From positions 1 to 6,626 of the forward strand of contig JAOUQB010000139.1 of the NCBI GenBank assembly GCA_029879555.1: 6,626 nt of DNA, written 5' to 3'. The notes beneath the pieces are model-generated. The model saw nothing but the letters and a program-made list of their open reading frames with translations. It was not told where the DNA came from and searched no databases. The DNA is from Nitrospirota bacterium. Its GTDB lineage: Bacteria > Nitrospirota > Nitrospiria > Nitrospirales > UBA8639. A program made the translations under genes and the position numbers. Each line of letters begins with the position of its first letter. Within the stretch, counting starts at the first letter, position 1. Below, in pieces: positions 4,156-6,626 of the stretch.

Positions 4156-5667
4156 ATGATTCCAAATAAAGTTATGCAAGGCGTACGATTGTTAGGAGTC
4201 GTGTGTGTATGTGTTGTGGGCATCATGCTTCCTGCTCAGGCACAGAATCTGATCTACACTCCGACACCAAGTAATCCGGTCGGGCGTGCGCCACAAGCCA
4301 TTACGGCTGGAGATTTGAATGGTGACGGCCAATGGGACGTCGCCACGGTCAATGGGACGTCGGATGATGTCTCGGTGTTATTGGGTAACGGGAATGGGAC
4401 GTTTCGGTCAGCGGTATCCTTTGGCGTCGGTAAAATCCCGTTGGCCTTGATTGCTGAAGATATGGATCGGGATGGTGTGTTGGATTTGGTGTTGGCGTTG
4501 AGTGGGTCCGATCAAGTCGTCGTTCTCAAGGGTGATGGCAAGGGGCTGTTTCAGAAATTAGCCTCGCAGGCAGCGGGAAAGGGGACGACGTGTTTAGCGG
4601 TTCATGATCTCAATGGGGATGGATGGCCGGATGTGGTCGCTATCAACAGTGGTCGATTTGGGTATTACCCCCCGTTCAGTGTGAGTGTGTTGATGAATGA
4701 CGGCAAGGGACAGGTGCAGGAACCGGTGCTGTATGAACAGGACCGGGGGAAAGATCTGTTCCCCACAGGCGTGTTCGTGGGGGATCTCACCGGTGATGGG
4801 GTCGTTGATTTGGCCATAACCTGGAGTCAACCCAGTTGGAGCTCGGCAAATGGACTTGTTTCAATATTGGAAAATACCGGTAAGGGAACGTTTCAACGAG
4901 TCAAGGAGATCACGCCTGGTTTTACCTTGAGTGCGATTCACGGGGCCGATATAGATAAAAATGGACTCGTGGATTTGGCCGTCACTAGTTTGTATGCCGA
5001 TACGGTCCGTATCCTTCTCCAACGGGAACCAGGCGAATTTCGCATGCTCGATCCCATGAAAGTGGGATTTGCCCCGGTCGGTGTGGAAATTCAAGATATG
5101 AATCAAGACGATCAATTAGATCTGGTTGTGGTGAATCGCGATTCCAATAGCCTGTCTCTTTTTATCGGGGATGGGACGGGCGCGTTTACGACGGTGGGCC
5201 ATTATGGTGTGGGGGCCACACCGGCGGCGGTCGTGGTGCATGACTTCGATCAAGATTCCCGTCCGGATTTTGCGACAGCGAGTACAAATGTCGATGGCGT
5301 TTCGGTGCTGTTGAGTGCAGGAGGGGCCATTCCTCTGCCCAGTATCAACACGGATGCCTTGGTGTTTGAACAAGATGCCCCGTCCACGTCCTCGGATCGA
5401 CCTTCCCCTCAGCCAGTTCGGTTTTCGAATATTGGCATTGGGCTTCTTCGGATCGACCACATTGAAATTTCGGGTTCTGGAGCTGACGCTTTTGCGATGA
5501 TCGAGAATACGTGCCTGGGCATCACGCTACAAACCGGAGAATCATGTTCCATGCAGGTGGCGTTTACCAGCCAGTATGCTGGCACGCATCACGCCACGCT
5601 CACGATTCAAGATAATGCGAGCGGCAGTCCGCGCCTTGTGGCGTTAAAAGGGGTTGTCAAAGGATAA
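4156..5667 (+). CDS. Secreted FG-GAP/VCBS seven-loop beta-propeller with choice-of-anchor-D-like domain (503 aa)
   Basis: Residues 1-30 form a signal peptide (basic start, hydrophobic core, cleavage after PAQAQ or PAQA), so the protein is exported. Seven calcium-loop motifs of the D-x-[DN]-x-D-G-x-x-D type begin at residues 53, 102, 151, 210, 265, 314 and 363, spaced 49-59 residues apart, as expected for one seven-bladed FG-GAP/VCBS propeller. The first four loops are canonical; the last three are degenerate (DIDKNG, DMNQDD, DFDQDS). After a linker near 390-402, residues about 402-503 resemble the Ig-like choice-of-anchor D / ASH domain: VRFSNIGIGLLRIDHIEISG, Cys453 and Cys464 around the TLQTGESC motif, then YAGTHHATLTIQDN and VALKG. 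Such proteins are cell-surface or periplasmic and often bind carbohydrate or protein; no enzyme site is visible. The ATG at 4156 lacks a Shine-Dalgarno, and the upstream gene stops 8 bases before it, so translation is probably coupled. ATG 4174 would shorten the signal peptide by six residues. Confidence 0.88.
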   Translation: MIPNKVMQGVRLLGVVCVCVVGIMLPAQAQNLIYTPTPSNPVGRAPQAITAGDLNGDGQWDVATVNGTSDDVSVLLGNGNGTFRSAVSFGVGKIPLALIAEDMDRDGVLDLVLALSGSDQVVVLKGDGKGLFQKLASQAAGKGTTCLAVHDLNGDGWPDVVAINSGRFGYYPPFSVSVLMNDGKGQVQEPVLYEQDRGKDLFPTGVFVGDLTGDGVVDLAITWSQPSWSSANGLVSILENTGKGTFQRVKEITPGFTLSAIHGADIDKNGLVDLAVTSLYADTVRILLQREPGEFRMLDPMKVGFAPVGVEIQDMNQDDQLDLVVVNRDSNSLSLFIGDGTGAFTTVGHYGVGATPAAVVVHDFDQDSRPDFATASTNVDGVSVLLSAGGAIPLPSINTDALVFEQDAPSTSSDRPSPQPVRFSNIGIGLLRIDHIEISGSGADAFAMIENTCLGITLQTGESCSMQVAFTSQYAGTHHATLTIQDNASGSPRLVALKGVVKG

Positions 5668-5705
5668 CGTTTTGCCAGCAGGAGTTCTTCCTCTCTTCAA
5701 TCTCG

Positions 5706-5719
5706 CCTGAATAATCAGG
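5706..5719. repeat. Small hairpin between the propeller gene and the hydantoinase gene
   Basis: CCTGA and TCAGG pair around ATAA. A second 5-pair stem, TTTGG/CCAAA with a TTTT loop, lies at 5735-5748. Neither has a trailing T-run, so I see no proven terminator in the 90-base gap, and readthrough into the hydantoinase gene is possible. No convincing promoter is visible there. Confidence 0.3.
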
Positions 5720-5757
5720 TATCCTCTTGGCCAGTTTGGTTTTCCAAAGTGGTGACA

Positions 5758-6626
5758 ATGTCTCAATATCATCAACATGGATCCTGGATTGGCATCGATA
5801 TCGGTGGCACCTTTACGGATTTTGTGGTGTATTCCTCCAGCCAGCCATCCCTCCAGCGTCTGAAGATTCTTTCAACGCCCGCTGATCCTGCAGATGCTGT
5901 CCTAGAAGGGTTAGCCAAACTTTCCCAACCGACCCATCGTCACATTGTGCATGGGTCGACCGTGGCGACGAATGCCATCTTGGAGCGCAAAGGGGCTCGC
6001 ACGGCGTTCATTACGACGAAGGGATTTCGAGATGTATTGTTGATTGGACGGCAAGATCGTCCAGAATTATACGATCTCTTTCCGTGTATTCCTCCCCCAC
6101 TGGTTCCGCGTGAATGGTCTTTTGAGATTACGGAGCGAGTGGATTATGAAGGAAACATCGTCACGCCTCTTCAAGAAAACGAACTCGATGCGATCATCAA
6201 AGAACTAACAGACCAGCAGATTCAATCGGTCGCCGTCTCGTTTTTGTTTTCCTTTGTGAATCCCGCCCATGAGCAATGGGTGGCCAACCGGTTGCGAGCG
6301 GAAGGCTTGTTCGTGACGGCGTCTTCTGAAATCTTGCCGGAGTTTCGCGAATACGAACGAACGAGCACGACGGTTGTGAATGCCTATGTCTCGCCGGTCT
6401 TGGACTCCTATCTTGGACGACTGGAACAGGAGATGAATCCCGCGGAATTCCATATTTTGCAATCCAATGGGGGCCGTCTCTCGGTCGCCCAAGCGCGCGG
6501 GCATGGGGTGCGGTCGATTCTCTCCGGGCCGGCTGGTGGGGTGGTCGGGGCGCGGTATGTTGCGGGGTTAGCGGGCTTCAATCACATTCTGACATTTGAT
6601 ATGGGGGGGACCTCGACGGATGTGTC
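5758..6626 (+). CDS. hyuA: Hydantoinase A / 5-oxoprolinase family protein, N-terminal part, cut by window edge
   Basis: The frame is open from the ATG at 5758 to the window end (289 residues and 2 bases). It carries the signatures of the ATP-dependent HyuA/OPLA amidohydrolases: the N-terminal phosphate-binding WIGIDIGGTFTDFVVY (10-25), IVHGSTVATNAILERKGA (63-80), GFRDVLLIGRQDRPELYDL (89-107), ILPEFREYERTSTTVVNAYV (192-211), SNGG (236-239), LSGPAGGVVGA (255-265) and a second phosphate motif, FDMGGTSTDV (280-289). The family cleaves cyclic imides such as N-methylhydantoin or 5-oxoproline, and includes acetone and acetophenone carboxylase subunits, so the substrate cannot be set from this part. 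The right neighbour would normally be a HyuB subunit, or HyuB fused in the same chain. The start is weakly supported: only GGTGA directly precedes the ATG, and in-frame GTG codons lie at 5749 and 5752. Confidence 0.95.
   Translation, partial: MSQYHQHGSWIGIDIGGTFTDFVVYSSSQPSLQRLKILSTPADPADAVLEGLAKLSQPTHRHIVHGSTVATNAILERKGARTAFITTKGFRDVLLIGRQDRPELYDLFPCIPPPLVPREWSFEITERVDYEGNIVTPLQENELDAIIKELTDQQIQSVAVSFLFSFVNPAHEQWVANRLRAEGLFVTASSEILPEFREYERTSTTVVNAYVSPVLDSYLGRLEQEMNPAEFHILQSNGGRLSVAQARGHGVRSILSGPAGGVVGARYVAGLAGFNHILTFDMGGTSTDV

Noticed and set aside
5116..5460. Minus-strand open frames inside the propeller gene (also 4594-4830 and 4861-5115)
   Set aside because: Arg/His/Ile-rich translations are typical antisense shadows of Asp/Gly/Val-rich coding sequence; no ribosome sites or motifs.
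6205..6504. Minus-strand open frame opposite the hydantoinase gene
   Set aside because: The sense strand encodes conserved HyuA motifs throughout this interval.

Overview
The window reads as an ordinary stretch of bacterial chromosome: compact genes, mostly strong Shine-Dalgarno sites, sigma70-like promoters and one clear rho-independent terminator. No tRNA, rRNA, CRISPR array, transposase or phage gene is visible. The mix of genes and the FmdB variant with a C-terminal CGSCGDPRGPGAC tail remind me of Nitrospirota (Nitrospira-like, perhaps one of the lineages with moderate GC). That placement rests on memory of similar proteins, not on a search, and should be held loosely.

Layout. Positions 1-306 (minus strand) hold the first 102 residues of an exported PQQ-type sugar dehydrogenase that runs off the left edge. 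Divergent from it, 398-852 (plus) carries two very small cysteine-containing proteins. A 207-base gap with a small hairpin leads to a short MscS-type mechanosensitive channel (1060-1887), closed by a good terminator (1904-1944). Next come an unrecognised exported protein (2067-2519), a standalone PAS-domain protein with its own promoter (2644-3114), and a small protein with two membrane segments whose start codon is uncertain (3191-3481). These face an FmdB-type zinc-ribbon protein on the minus strand (3545-3769). The FmdB gene and the next plus-strand gene (3888-4148, small acidic protein) diverge from what look like overlapping promoters around a short dyad. The acidic-protein gene is almost contiguous with a 503-residue secreted seven-loop FG-GAP/VCBS beta-propeller carrying a C-terminal choice-of-anchor-D-like domain (4156-5667). 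The right end (5758-6626) is the N-terminal 289 residues of a hydantoinase A / 5-oxoprolinase family ATP-dependent amidohydrolase, cut by the window edge.

How the genes work together. I see no single pathway. The sugar dehydrogenase, the 150-residue exported protein and the propeller act outside the cytoplasm; MscS is osmotic protection; the PAS, FmdB and small Cys proteins look like small sensory or regulatory accessories. I find no convincing new multi-gene system. The points most worth a second look are the overlapping divergent promoters at 3786-3836, the start-codon problem at 3191/3212, the paired mini Cys proteins, and the PAS protein without an output domain.
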